Notes under the pieces: generated by a model
Seen by the model: only the letters and a program-made list of their open reading frames with translations
Database searches by the model: none
What the model was told of the DNA's origin: nothing
Made by a program: the position numbers and the translations under genes
Assembly (NCBI GenBank): GCA_003169845.1
Contig: PNAG01000010.1
Span: 1-52,323, forward strand
Direction: 5' to 3'
DNA length: 52,323 nucleotides
Source: Candidatus Dormiibacterota bacterium
GTDB lineage: Bacteria > Chloroflexota > Dormibacteria > Dormibacterales > Dormibacteraceae
In this document: piece after piece, positions 7,222 through 15,304 of the stretch
Layout of the letters: every line of letters starts with the position of its first letter
How positions within the stretch are numbered: the first letter of the stretch is position 1

Positions 7222-8475
7222 CTACATTCCTGAGTAGATCGGCGTGCCGGTCGCGTATGCCGCCGGGTACACGATCTTCATCACTCCGACCGCCTGCCAC
7301 TGTCCGATCACCGCGGCCGCTCTCGTGTTCTGTCCTTCTTCGAGCGACCCGTCAGCGCCGAACTTGACTCCCCCGCCGTTGATGCTGTCGCCTGTCGGAA
7401 CGTCGACCGACAGCGCCGCAAATCGGATCGTTTCGGCGTTGATCGCTCCTGAGAGTTTCGGGATCACCGCGTCGAACAGCGTCCAGCCGCCCACGAACCC
7501 GGCCACGGCGGGGATGTCCATGGGGGCGCCGCCGTTGTCTCGAGCGTAGGCGGAGCGCGCCTTCGCGAGCAACGCCTGGCCGGCGGGCGAGAGAGCGGCG
7601 AGGCTGATGCTCGCGTCCGGCTTGTCCGCGGCGTAGACGCCAACCGACCCTGGTCCCAGGCGCTGGCTGAACGCCGGCATGCAGAAAGCGGAGCTCGTGC
7701 CGATCGCCGCCTTCAGTCTGATTTGGTTGGCGACCTGGTTGCGCAGCACCGCCTGCCAGATCGCCACGCCGTCGGCGAGATAGCTCACGTCCCACAGGAA
7801 GTCGGGGCGATCGGCGGCGATGCGGGCGGCGATGACGTCGGGGACGAACGCGTTGGGGTTGTACTCGATGACGTCGACGACCTGGATGCCCATGGTCTTG
7901 GCCAGCGCTTCCTCACCACCGCCCACCGAACGCCCGTAGATGTCGTCGACCCGAACTACGACCGCGCGTGGCGCGATCAGGTTCATCTCCGGCATGAGCA
8001 CGTCGTGCGCAAACGTGACGGCCATCCGTCCCAGCGAGCTACCTGTCGCAACGGTGCGGAACACGTACCGGCGTTGTGCTGTGATGGGATCCGCGACCGC
8101 GCCCGTCTCCCAGTACACCGTCTTCAGCTCCTCGGCGCGCGCTGACGCGGCGGCCGACAGCGTGCTTCCGTAGGTGCCGAGGATTGCCGGCACGTGATAG
8201 TCGTTCACGAGCGTGTCTACCGCCGCGCTTGCCGCCTGGGGCGTCGTGGCGTCGATGACCTGGAGCCGCACGTGGGCCTTCAATGCGCCGCTCGATTGCG
8301 CGACCTCGAGCGCGGCCCTCACGCCGGCAAGCTCCGACTTGCCACCGGGCGCCTGCGGACCGCTGAGCGGATAGATCGCGCCCAGCACAAGGTCCTGGCT
8401 TTGACCGGTTTGGGATTGTCCGCACGCCAAAGCGGCAAAGAGGACGAGGGCGAGAAGGGCTATGCGCCGGACCAC
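7222..8475 (-). CDS. ABC-type branched-chain amino acid-like substrate-binding lipoprotein
   Basis: About 417 residues from GTG 8475. It starts with a lipoprotein signal VRRIALLALVLFAALAC (lipobox ALAC, Cys18), followed by a type I periplasmic-binding fold: LVLGAIYPLSGPQAPGGKSEL, a helix GVRAALEVAQSSG, and VPAILGTYGSTLSAAASARAEE. This matches the LivJ/Leu-Ile-Val-binding family. No permease or ATPase genes lie nearby, so it is either an orphan receptor or works with a transporter elsewhere. It would be anchored on the outer face of the membrane. Confidence 0.87.
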   Translation of the reverse strand: MVRRIALLALVLFAALACGQSQTGQSQDLVLGAIYPLSGPQAPGGKSELAGVRAALEVAQSSGALKAHVRLQVIDATTPQAASAAVDTLVNDYHVPAILGTYGSTLSAAASARAEELKTVYWETGAVADPITAQRRYVFRTVATGSSLGRMAVTFAHDVLMPEMNLIAPRAVVVRVDDIYGRSVGGGEEALAKTMGIQVVDVIEYNPNAFVPDVIAARIAADRPDFLWDVSYLADGVAIWQAVLRNQVANQIRLKAAIGTSSAFCMPAFSQRLGPGSVGVYAADKPDASISLAALSPAGQALLAKARSAYARDNGGAPMDIPAVAGFVGGWTLFDAVIPKLSGAINAETIRFAALSVDVPTGDSINGGGVKFGADGSLEEGQNTRAAAVIGQWQAVGVMKIVYPAAYATGTPIYSGM

Positions 8476-8502
8476 TCCCGCCAGAATATCGGACTGAAGC
8501 AC

Positions 8503-8548
8503 TCCCCTCTCCCCCTCGGGGAGAGGCCAGGGTGAGGGGCTTAAGCCC
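8503..8548. repeat. family A intergenic palindrome, copy 4
   Basis: TCCCCTCTCCCCCTCGGGG, AGAGGCCAGGGTGAGGGGC, TTAAGCCC. The end GGGGC-TTAA-GCCC is itself a small hairpin. It lies between two minus-strand genes (thioredoxin-like and binding protein) and is nearly identical to the copy at 35312. Confidence 0.78.
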
Positions 8549-8557
8549 GTCTGAGCG

Positions 8558-8944
8558 TTACGACGCGCGAGCCTCGGCCAGCTGGCGCTCGAGCTTGGGA
8601 GCGGTCGCGTAGCCGTAGTTGACGTGCAGCGCCTTGCCCTCAGGCGTCATCACCACCGTGGTCGGAAGGGTGTACACGTTGAAGCGGTCGGCCAGGGTCC
8701 GGTCCGCGACCGCATCGACCTTTTCGATGTGCACCGCGCCAAGCTTCGCCAGCGCAGGCTCCTGGTGCGTCTTGCATACGGTGCAGCCTTCACCGGTGAA
8801 ATACAGGATGTACGGGTCGCTCGCCGGCGCGGCGACGGCGCCGACGGTCCGCCTCCGCGCCCGCCGCGAACGAACGGCCTCCAGGCAGGCGGCGGCGAGC
8901 ACCACGATGCCCGCCACCACCACGGCCCAGAGTTGTGCGCTCAT
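8558..8944 (-). CDS. membrane-anchored thioredoxin-fold protein
   Basis: A 128-residue protein with one N-terminal membrane segment (about 5-22), a basic stretch RSRRARRRT, and a thioredoxin domain facing outward. The redox motif is CTVC (Cys54, Cys57) in YFTGEGCTVCKTHQEP. The cis-Pro motif is YTLPTTVVMTPEGK. It overlaps the end of the DUF4395 gene by four bases (ATGA), so the two are translationally coupled. Together with the rhodanese this forms a sulfur or thiol redox operon; a direct partnership is inferred from gene order. Confidence 0.88.
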   Translation of the reverse strand: MSAQLWAVVVAGIVVLAAACLEAVRSRRARRRTVGAVAAPASDPYILYFTGEGCTVCKTHQEPALAKLGAVHIEKVDAVADRTLADRFNVYTLPTTVVMTPEGKALHVNYGYATAPKLERQLAEARAS

Positions 8945-9417
8945 GAAGCCCGTATGACTCCCCGCTTGCTCAGCTGGAAGTAGATCTGGCAGCCCAGGCA
9001 GTACCCGAAGGCCAGGTTGACGAACGCCAGCACCGCGACGATCAGCGCGAGCGCCAGCCCGATCACGATGCCGGGGCCCGGCCGGAAATCGCCGGTCAGC
9101 AACGGTCCGAACACGAACAGCGAGGCGATTGTCAGAAAGATTCCCCCGAGCCCTTGAGCGAAGTTGTGAGGTTCCGGACGGTCCTGCACCGGCCGCGGCT
9201 TCACGATGCCGCGCGGCTTCAAGACGTGGAAATAAAGCTGCTTGAAAAGCGCGTACTGCGGAGCGAACGTGCCGACCAGCAGCACGATCGCGAGCAGCGG
9301 TATCAGCCAGATCAGAGCAGGCACGACCTGGCTCCCGAGCACCGCGACGAGCACGGTCGCCACGATGCCGGTCTGGTTGACCTTGAGCGCGGAGTGGTCG
9401 ACTACCTGCGTTGCCAT
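8941..9417 (-). CDS. DUF4395 membrane protein
   Basis: A 158-residue integral membrane protein starting at ATG 9417 (MATQVVDHSALKVNQTG). Four hydrophobic segments are visible: about 17-32, 34-50, 93-110 and 117-143. The C-terminal FGYCLGCQIYF with its two cysteines, and the N-terminal VNQTGIV, are hallmarks of DUF4395. It lies between a rhodanese and a thioredoxin-like gene, an arrangement seen in many actinobacteria and suggesting a role in sulfur transfer or thiol redox at the membrane. The molecular function is not known. Confidence 0.88.
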   Translation of the reverse strand: MATQVVDHSALKVNQTGIVATVLVAVLGSQVVPALIWLIPLLAIVLLVGTFAPQYALFKQLYFHVLKPRGIVKPRPVQDRPEPHNFAQGLGGIFLTIASLFVFGPLLTGDFRPGPGIVIGLALALIVAVLAFVNLAFGYCLGCQIYFQLSKRGVIRAS

Positions 9418-9419
9418 TC

Positions 9420-10262
9420 TTACTTCTCGATCGGGGCCTTGATCGAGCTTCCCCACTCCGTCCACGAGCCGTCGTAGTTGCGGACGTCGGGGTAGTTCAG
9501 GAGCTCTTTCAAGACGAACCACGTGTGGGCCGAGCGCTCGCCGATGCGGCAGTACGCGATCACCTCTTTGTTGGAGGTGATGCCCTTGTCGCCGTAGATC
9601 GCCTTCAGCTCTTCAACACTCTTGAAGCTGCCGTCCTCCGGGTTCACCGCGGTGCCCCAAGGGATGCTGACCGCCGTCGGGATGTGACCGCCACGCTGCG
9701 CGCCCTCCTGGGAAAGGTTCTCCGGCGCGAGCAGCTCACCCGAGTACTCCTTGGGCGAGCGCACATCCACCAGGCCGGCCTTGCCCAGCTTGGACTCCAC
9801 GTGGTTGCGGTAGGCGCGGATGTCCTCTTTCGGAGATCCGTGGAACTGGTAGTCGGTCTGCTGGTAGCTCGGGACGTCCGTGCTGTACTCGCGTCCTTCC
9901 TTCTCCCATTTGACGCGGCCGCCGTCGATCAGCTGCACCTTGTCGTGCCCGTAGTACTTCAGCGCCCAGTACGCGTAGGCCGCGAACCAGTTGTTGTTGT
10001 CCCCATAGAGGAGGATGTTGGTGTCGGGCGTGACGCCGCTCTGTCCGAGCAGGTTCGCGAGCGCCTCCTTGCTGGCGATGTCACGGTTGACCTGGTCCTG
10101 GAGGTGCTTCCGCCAGTTCCAACCAACGGCGCCCTCGATGTGTCCCTTGTCGTACGCGGACGGGTCGACGTCCACCTCGATGATAAGAAGTCCCTTGTCC
10201 TTTCCATGCTCGGCCACCCACTCGGTGGAGACCAAAGCCCTGGTTGTCGTCGATGAGCTCAA
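9420..10262 (-). CDS. thiosulfate sulfurtransferase (tandem rhodanese)
   Basis: About 280 residues with two rhodanese domains: an inactive N-terminal one (ALVSTEWVAEH to VQLIDGGRVKWEKEG) and a catalytic C-terminal one. The active loop is AYCRIGERSAH, with Cys238. It transfers sulfane sulfur from thiosulfate to cyanide or to thiol acceptors. The TTG at 10262 is preceded by GGGAGG at seven bases, which favours it over an in-frame TTG at 10277. It is the first gene of the rhodanese/DUF4395/thioredoxin operon. Confidence 0.9.
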   Translation of the reverse strand: MSSSTTTRALVSTEWVAEHGKDKGLLIIEVDVDPSAYDKGHIEGAVGWNWRKHLQDQVNRDIASKEALANLLGQSGVTPDTNILLYGDNNNWFAAYAYWALKYYGHDKVQLIDGGRVKWEKEGREYSTDVPSYQQTDYQFHGSPKEDIRAYRNHVESKLGKAGLVDVRSPKEYSGELLAPENLSQEGAQRGGHIPTAVSIPWGTAVNPEDGSFKSVEELKAIYGDKGITSNKEVIAYCRIGERSAHTWFVLKELLNYPDVRNYDGSWTEWGSSIKAPIEK

Positions 10263-10334
10263 TTCCAAACCTCCCAAAAATGCGAATTTCCAAAGTCCGA
10301 ACGAATATCGAGATAGGCGAAGCGGTCGAATGGG

Positions 10335-10351
10335 CGCGCCCTAAGGGCGCG
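10335..10351. repeat. perfect hairpin in a divergent intergenic region
   Basis: CGCGCCC-TAA-GGGCGCG, seven base pairs with a three-base loop. It lies upstream of the rhodanese operon (minus) and dapF-like gene (plus). No T-tract follows on either strand, so it is not a standard terminator. It may be a leader hairpin or protein site. Confidence 0.45.
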
Positions 10352-10434
10352 AGCAGACGGCCGGACTAGCTACAGAAGCAGGCCGGTATGTGAACCAGGC
10401 GCTGGGCAGGCCACGTGAGGTCCCGCATAGACAC

Positions 10435-10447
10435 GTCATCTTATGAC
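10435..10447. promoter_or_regulatory. palindrome GTCAT-CTT-ATGAC, possible operator
   Basis: A perfect five-base inverted repeat around CTT, about 30 bases before the dapF-like start and in the shared divergent region. Its size suits a small dimeric regulator. No regulator can be named. Confidence 0.3.
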
Positions 10448-10477
10448 AACCAATGACGGCCGAGGCCGATTCCCGGG

Positions 10478-11329
10478 ATGATTGAACGCCAGATGCGAAT
10501 CGATCTCATTAAGTACGAGGCGCTCGGGAACGATTACCTCGTCCTCGACCTGCCGGGCCCCCTCGATGAGCTGGTCCAGGTCCTGCCACTGATCTGCGAC
10601 CGCCACCGCGGTCTCGGCTCCGACGGCTTGCTCGCCTTCGATCCGGGCGCTCTGTCGGTTCGGATCTTCAACCCGGACCAGTCCGAGGCCCAGAAGAGCG
10701 GCAACGGGCTGCGCATCGCCGCGGCCCACGCCGTCCTCGAGCACGGAGCCGGCGACCACTTCGAGCTCCGGACGCCCGCTGGGCCCAACCCGGTTCACAT
10801 CCTGACCCGCAAGGGTCCCGAGGTCACCTCCGAGGTCGACATCGGCCGGCCGTCATTTCGCGCCGCCGACCTGCCGGCCACCTTCGATGGCGAGCCCGAC
10901 CGGGTGAGCCTCGATACCCCCGCGGGTCGAGTGGACGCCATGCTCGTGTCGGTCGGCAATCCACACTGCGTGGTCTTCGACCAGCCCGTAACGGCAGACC
11001 GGGTCATCGAGCTCGGGCCCCACCTCGAGCATCACCGGGCATTTCCCGAGCGCACCAATGTCCAGTTGTTCGAGGTGGTGGATCGCGCGCGCGTGCGAGT
11101 GGAGATCTGGGAACGAGGGGCGGGCTACACCCTTGCGTCTGGCACCAGCGCGAGCGCCGTGGCAGCCGCGTGCATGCGCGCCGGGCTCGTGGACGGCCAC
11201 GTCACGATCGAGATGCCAGGCGGCCTGCTCGACGTCCGCCGGGAGGCTTCGGGAAATCTCGTCCAGTCAGGTCCGGCGCGACGCGTGTACAGGGCAACCA
11301 TCGACCTCGCGGATTTCGGTCAGGACTAA
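10478..11329 (+). CDS. DapF-family epimerase lacking both catalytic cysteines
   Basis: A 283-residue protein with the full diaminopimelate-epimerase layout of two similar halves. MRIDLIKYEALGNDYLVLD, CDRHRGLGSDG (40-50), FNPDQSEAQKSGNGLR (64-79), VGNPHCVVF (159-167), ERTNVQLFEV (191-200) and WERGAGYTLASGTSAS (211-226) match the family blocks. DapF uses two cysteines as acid and base, in CGNG and ACGTG. Here both are serine: Ser74 (codon AGC at 10697) and Ser221 (codon TCT at 11138). The rest of the pocket is largely kept. It may act on another substrate, act by another mechanism, or be inactive. ATG 10493 is an alternative start. No lysine-pathway gene lies nearby. Confidence 0.85.
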   Translation: MIERQMRIDLIKYEALGNDYLVLDLPGPLDELVQVLPLICDRHRGLGSDGLLAFDPGALSVRIFNPDQSEAQKSGNGLRIAAAHAVLEHGAGDHFELRTPAGPNPVHILTRKGPEVTSEVDIGRPSFRAADLPATFDGEPDRVSLDTPAGRVDAMLVSVGNPHCVVFDQPVTADRVIELGPHLEHHRAFPERTNVQLFEVVDRARVRVEIWERGAGYTLASGTSASAVAAACMRAGLVDGHVTIEMPGGLLDVRREASGNLVQSGPARRVYRATIDLADFGQD

Positions 11330-11333
11330 GATC

Positions 11334-11359
11334 GGGGTAGGGTGAGGGGCCTAAGCCCC
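11334..11359. repeat. family A intergenic palindrome, copy 5 (3' part only)
   Basis: GGGTAGGGTGAGGGGC-CTAA-GCCCC. Only the distal half of family A is present, ending in a GGGGC/GCCCC hairpin that overlaps the stop codon of the HAD gene. It could serve as a bidirectional terminator between two convergent genes. Confidence 0.55.
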
Positions 11360-12025
11360 CATCCCCATGGACAGCACCCTGACCGCCTCGGGCAAATCCG
11401 CGAGGCCGGGGACCACCGCGTCCGCGAGCGATGGATCGTCCTTCTCTCCCTGACGGTTGACCCAGATCCGCGTGATGCCCAACTCGTGAGTCGGCCTGAT
11501 GTCGTGGAAATAGCTCTGCGCGACGTGGATCCATGCGTCGGCTGAAGCGCCGAACGTCGACTGGAACAGAAGGAAATGCCTGGGGTCCGGCTTGTAGGCG
11601 GACACGTCCTCCGCGGTCACGACCGCGTCAAAAGGCACCGGGAGACGCTTTTGTGTGAGGGCGATGATGTCGCGGTCGCAGTTGGTCAGCAGGGCGAGAT
11701 TCCAGCCTTCCTTGCGCAGCTCGCGCAGCGCGGGTCCGACGTCGGCGAACGGAGGCCAGTAAGGAATCGTCGACACCAGCGCGGTCGAGTCGGCGGCCTT
11801 TAGCTCGAGAGAAAGCTGCCGCGCGACGCGCCGCGTAGTCTCCGTAAGAACTGCCCGGTAACGATGAAACGACCCTTCACTCTCGACCTCAGCCTCGGTG
11901 GACGCGTACGCGTCGAGGAAGGCCTGACCGTGTCCCGTGAAAAGCAGTTCCCCGGTGGTCCGGATGCCGTGGCGCCAGTCGATCAGCGTGCCGAAGCAGT
12001 CAAAGGTCAACCAGCGTCCGGCCAT
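11351..12025 (-). CDS. HAD hydrolase, haloacid dehalogenase type II-like
   Basis: A 224-residue haloacid-dehalogenase-fold enzyme. Motif I is FDCFGTLIDW (nucleophile Asp9). Motif II is LLTNCDRD, and Lys/Asp motifs III and IV are KPDPRHF and VAQSYFHDI. The alpha-helical cap lies between motifs I and II. The VAQS.FHDI motif is typical of (S)-2-haloacid dehalogenases, but phosphatases of the same group share it. It is cytoplasmic and the substrate is uncertain. The GYD gene lies nine bases upstream, so the two are likely co-transcribed. Confidence 0.86.
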   Translation of the reverse strand: MAGRWLTFDCFGTLIDWRHGIRTTGELLFTGHGQAFLDAYASTEAEVESEGSFHRYRAVLTETTRRVARQLSLELKAADSTALVSTIPYWPPFADVGPALRELRKEGWNLALLTNCDRDIIALTQKRLPVPFDAVVTAEDVSAYKPDPRHFLLFQSTFGASADAWIHVAQSYFHDIRPTHELGITRIWVNRQGEKDDPSLADAVVPGLADLPEAVRVLSMGMGA

Positions 12026-12034
12026 GGCGACGAC

Positions 12035-12364
12035 CTAGTGGCCGGGTGCTCGGTATCCGAGTCCCGAGGACTTCTTGGCCGCCTGGTCCACCTCGTCGGT
12101 GGTGAGAAGGACTGTCGTCTTGTAGTGCGCCAGCGCGCCAGTGGTTCCCACAGCCAGCGCCAGGGCTGCCGCCGAGACGTTGTCCGGGACTTCGACGATC
12201 ACGTAGACATCGCTCGTTCCGAAGCCGTAGTACATCGATTCAATGCGGCCGCCCAGCGCCTTGGCCGCCGCTTCCACGGCTGCGCGCCGGCCGCTGCCGC
12301 CATCCTTGACCAGGCCCTTGAGCCCCTCGTGTGAGTACGCCGCTTCGATCAGATATTTGGCCAT
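12035..12364 (-). CDS. GYD-domain protein
   Basis: A 109-residue ferredoxin-like-fold protein. It contains MAKYLIEAAYSHEGLKGLVKDGGSGRR, ALGGRIESMYYGFGTSDVYVIVEVPD, and a final TTVLLTTDEVDQAAKKSS, the pattern of the GYD family (here YGFGTSDVYV). Members are small dimeric proteins, and no enzymatic role is established. It follows the AIM24 gene after 45 bases and precedes the HAD gene, so a three-gene minus-strand operon is likely. Confidence 0.85.
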   Translation of the reverse strand: MAKYLIEAAYSHEGLKGLVKDGGSGRRAAVEAAAKALGGRIESMYYGFGTSDVYVIVEVPDNVSAAALALAVGTTGALAHYKTTVLLTTDEVDQAAKKSSGLGYRAPGH

Positions 12365-12409
12365 TGCACTTGTCCTCCTGAACTAACCGGCTGACGGGGA
12401 GACTGCAGA

Positions 12410-13105
12410 CTAGCTTGCCTTGGGCAGGTACTCCTGGATCGCGTGGGCGAGGTGCTGCATCGACATCGACTGCAGCCACACGCGGCCCGGCCCGGTGAGC
12501 GCGGCGAAAAATAAGCCCGAGCCGCCGAAGAATGCGTTCTGGATGCCGGGGACCGAAACGATGTTGAAGCCCACCGATTCCTGGAACATGCCCACGTGCC
12601 CGGGATGCACCCGCAGGGTGTTGCCCGGCTCCAGGTCGTACACCACCACCTCGCCGTGAAGCTCCACCCACGCCTGGCCCTGGCCCTGCAAGCGCTGCAT
12701 GGTAAACCCGGTACCGCCAAAGATCCCCGCGCCCAACCTTTGCTGGAAACCGACGGTGAACTGCACGCCGGGCGTGGCGCACATGAAGCCGTGGCGGTGG
12801 CACATGTAACCCTGGCCAGGGGCGATCTCCATCGGCAGGATCTGGCCCGGCAGCTTGACGGAGAACGCGAGCAGGCCCTGCCTGCCAACGGCCGAATACT
12901 CCGTCATGAAAAGAGTTCCGCCGGCAATCGCGCGGCCGAGCGCCCCAAACAACCCTCCCTGCTGACCGCCGGCGGAGGTTGACGTTTGCATCTGCAGCGC
13001 CATCGACATCCAGGCCATCTGCCCCGACTCCGCGAAGACTTTTTCGTTGGGCTGCATGGTGAGCTCGAGGACTGGCATCACCGTGCCGACGATCCTGGAT
13101 TCCAT
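12410..13105 (-). CDS. AIM24/TIGR00266 family protein
   Basis: A 231-residue beta-rich protein starting at ATG 13105, preceded by GAGGGAAG. Features of the AIM24 (DUF124) family are VLELTMQPNEKVFAESGQMA, a Gly/Gln-rich bend, LAFSVKLPGQILPMEIAPG, and PGNTLRVHPGHVGMFQESVG. There is no signal peptide or membrane segment. Family members form trimeric beta-prisms; the role in bacteria is unclear. Its leader contains a family B repeat (13166-13207) about 60 bases upstream. Confidence 0.87.
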   Translation of the reverse strand: MESRIVGTVMPVLELTMQPNEKVFAESGQMAWMSMALQMQTSTSAGGQQGGLFGALGRAIAGGTLFMTEYSAVGRQGLLAFSVKLPGQILPMEIAPGQGYMCHRHGFMCATPGVQFTVGFQQRLGAGIFGGTGFTMQRLQGQGQAWVELHGEVVVYDLEPGNTLRVHPGHVGMFQESVGFNIVSVPGIQNAFFGGSGLFFAALTGPGRVWLQSMSMQHLAHAIQEYLPKAS

Positions 13106-13165
13106 CTTCCCTCTCGCGCAAATCGAAGCAGTCGCGTCGGGGCAATTATCTCCTCCGCGAAAGCA

Positions 13166-13207
13166 GCAGTCAGTAAGTCCCGTCCTCATCGCCGCTTGCG
13201 CGCAGGG
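13166..13207 (-). repeat. family B intergenic repeat, copy 2
   Basis: On the minus strand: CCCTGCGCGCAAGCGGCGAT, GAGGACGGGACTTACTGA, CTGC. It differs from the 4662 copy at only two positions. Downstream, CTGCTGCTTTCGCGGAGGAG resembles the core of the L elements. It lies in the leader of the AIM24 gene. Confidence 0.75.
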
Positions 13208-13228
13208 TTAGGGCGACGGGGCGGGCAA

Positions 13229-13675
13229 CTACGTGAAATGAACATGCGCGTCGATGGTGCGGCGCCGCGCCGCGCGCGGACCCGGCGTCCGGGAGCACGA
13301 ATCGCAGATCCCGACGACCAGCACCTCGGTGCGCAGCGGCTTGAAGTGATGGCCTTCCTGGAGGTGAGCCTCGAGCGCGCTGACCAGCTCCTCCTGGATG
13401 TGCAGCACTCCGCCGCATACCTGGCACACGGCGTGGTGATGATCGCCAGTCGCCAGCTCGTAGTAAGTCGCTCCTTCGCCAAGGTGGGCGGCGTAGACCG
13501 ATCCCGAAGCCGTGAGAGCATCGAGCGCTCGGTACACCGTGCTGCGCGGAAAACCTGGCTTCGTCTTGTGGAGCTCTGCGGTGATCTCGTCTGCCGTGCA
13601 GTGGCCGCCCAGGCCAACGATCGCGTTGTAGACCTGCGTCCGTTGGGCAGTCCGGCGCATCCCGGGGGCAAGCAC
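13229..13675 (-). CDS. Fur/PerR-family metal-dependent repressor
   Basis: A 148-residue Fur-superfamily regulator. The winged helix covers about residues 8-75 (RRTAQRTQVYNAI, FPRSTVYRALDAL). The dimerisation and metal domain has ATGDHHHAVCQVCGG and two CxxC pairs (Cys84/Cys87 and Cys124/Cys127) for the structural zinc. The histidine cluster 79-81 fits the regulatory metal site. Iron, zinc or peroxide sensing cannot be told apart from sequence. The GTG start shares one base with the stop of the M24 peptidase gene, so it is translationally coupled in the greA operon. Confidence 0.9.
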   Translation of the reverse strand: MLAPGMRRTAQRTQVYNAIVGLGGHCTADEITAELHKTKPGFPRSTVYRALDALTASGSVYAAHLGEGATYYELATGDHHHAVCQVCGGVLHIQEELVSALEAHLQEGHHFKPLRTEVLVVGICDSCSRTPGPRAARRRTIDAHVHFT

Positions 13676-14775
13676 TACGAAACCTGGATCACTCGCAGGG
13701 AGCGGTCGGCTTTGGTGAGCAGGCGGCAGCCCGCTCGCTCGACCACGACGTCATCCTCGATCCGGACGCCGCCCCAGCCTGGAATGTAGATCCCCGGCTC
13801 GATGGTGAACACCATGCCGGCCTCGAGCACCGTCGCCGATCCCGGGTCGAGACTTGGGTCCTCGTGAGCTTCGAGGCCGAGCCCGTGGCCGACACGGTGG
13901 AAGAACAGATCGCCCATACCCGCTGCGTCGATCACCTGCCGTGCCGCCGCATCGACCGAGCCCGTCGTCGTGCCGGCGCGTACCGCTGCGATGGCTGCGT
14001 CGTGCGCCGCGAGCACCAGGTTGTGGATCTCCTTATGCCGGTCGCTCGGTTCGCCGACCACCGCCATGCGCGTGGTGTCGGCACGGTAACCGTCGAACGC
14101 CGCGCCGAAATCGAGGAGAACGAGATCACCGAGCGCCAGCCTTCGGCTCGTGGGACGCATGTGTGGCAGGGCCGAGTTGGGCCCGGATTGGACCAGGCTC
14201 TCGAAAGACAGCGTCCCGCCGTGGTCGCCGATCGCGGCGCCGATCATGACCGAGATCTCGAGCTCTGTCTGGCCGGGACGAAGGCGGTCGATGACCTCGC
14301 CGGTGACCGTGTCGGTAATCGAGCCGGCGCGAGCGAGCTTCTCGATCTCGGCCTGGTTCTTGATCCGTCGGAGGCGACGGATCTCGGGGCTCATGTCCAC
14401 CATCTCTCGCGCCGCGGTTCGGGCGATCAGCGTCTCGGCGGCCTGGAGGCTCAGATGGTCTTTCTCGACGCCGACCTCGGCGCACCCTTCGAGCGCGGAC
14501 CGAACCAGCGCGTAGGCGTCCTCGCCATCGCGCCACGAAACGACCTCTGCCTGTTCGCCATCCCGGCCCGCCTTCTCCCGCTCGATCGCGGGAACGATGA
14601 GCGTCGCGCGATCCGGCCTGACGGCCAGCGCCATCAACCGCTCGAACGGCTCAGCGTGAAAGCCGGTGAGGTAGGCGATCGAAACGGGCTTGGTGATGTA
14701 GGCCGCGTCCAGATTGTGCCGCGCCATCCAGGCGCGAAGGTCCTGCAGCGGAGTCGTGGCGGTGGCGCTACTCAA
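13675..14775 (-). CDS. Xaa-Pro aminopeptidase-like M24 metallopeptidase
   Basis: A 366-residue pita-bread-fold peptidase. The N-terminal creatinase-like domain covers about residues 8-130. The dimetal site is Asp222, Asp233, His297 (HRVGHG), Glu326 (FTIEPG) and Glu340. This is the set expected for prolidases and aminopeptidase P. It would remove N-terminal residues before proline or split Xaa-Pro dipeptides in the cytoplasm. TTG 14775 is chosen because the greA gene ends at 14768; the frame continues upstream inside greA to an ATG at 14838. Confidence 0.88.
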   Translation of the reverse strand: MSSATATTPLQDLRAWMARHNLDAAYITKPVSIAYLTGFHAEPFERLMALAVRPDRATLIVPAIEREKAGRDGEQAEVVSWRDGEDAYALVRSALEGCAEVGVEKDHLSLQAAETLIARTAAREMVDMSPEIRRLRRIKNQAEIEKLARAGSITDTVTGEVIDRLRPGQTELEISVMIGAAIGDHGGTLSFESLVQSGPNSALPHMRPTSRRLALGDLVLLDFGAAFDGYRADTTRMAVVGEPSDRHKEIHNLVLAAHDAAIAAVRAGTTTGSVDAAARQVIDAAGMGDLFFHRVGHGLGLEAHEDPSLDPGSATVLEAGMVFTIEPGIYIPGWGGVRIEDDVVVERAGCRLLTKADRSLRVIQVS

Positions 14776-15232
14776 TGCCCACAATTCGCACGCTGTAGCT
14801 GCCGTTTGGCGTCTTGACCTCGACCTCTTCGCCGACACGATGCCCGATCAACGCTTTGCCGAGCGCCGACTCGTAGCTCACTCTGCCCGCCTTTGGGTCG
14901 GCCTCGGCGGGCCCGACGATCCGGTACCGCTCCTCGCCGGCGCCGTCCTCGCTGAAGCGAACCGTGCTGCCCATGTCGACGATGCCGGTCCGCGGCTTCA
15001 TCTCGATCAGCACGTGGTTCTTGACGATCGATTCGAGCTCGTTGATACGCGCCTCCATCATCCCCTGCTCGTTCTTGGCCGCGTGGTACTCGAAGTTCTC
15101 GGAGAGGTCGCCGAACTCCCTGGCCGCCTTGATCTTCGCCACGATCGCGGGACGGCGCACGGTGGTCATCTCGAGGAGCTCTTTCCGCACAGCCTCGAGG
15201 CCCTCCGGCGTGATGTGGACGTCATTGGTCAT
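14768..15232 (-). CDS. greA: transcription elongation factor GreA
   Basis: A 154-residue protein of normal GreA length. The N-terminal coiled coil (about 8-75) carries the acidic tip AREFGDLSENFEYH with Asp42 and Glu45, the residues that coordinate the metal for transcript cleavage. The C-terminal FKBP-like domain has FSEDGAGEERYRIVGPAEAD and PLIGHRVGEEV-like sequence (ALIGHRVGEEVEV). It rescues backtracked RNA polymerase. It is the first gene of a compact operon with the M24 peptidase and Fur-type regulator. Confidence 0.95.
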   Translation of the reverse strand: MTNDVHITPEGLEAVRKELLEMTTVRRPAIVAKIKAAREFGDLSENFEYHAAKNEQGMMEARINELESIVKNHVLIEMKPRTGIVDMGSTVRFSEDGAGEERYRIVGPAEADPKAGRVSYESALGKALIGHRVGEEVEVKTPNGSYSVRIVGIE

Positions 15233-15304
15233 CTACTGGAGTCTAGTGTTCCGTGCACGCACCCGGGCAGGTGGGCAGATGGGCTTTCCTATATTGTCGC
15301 GACG

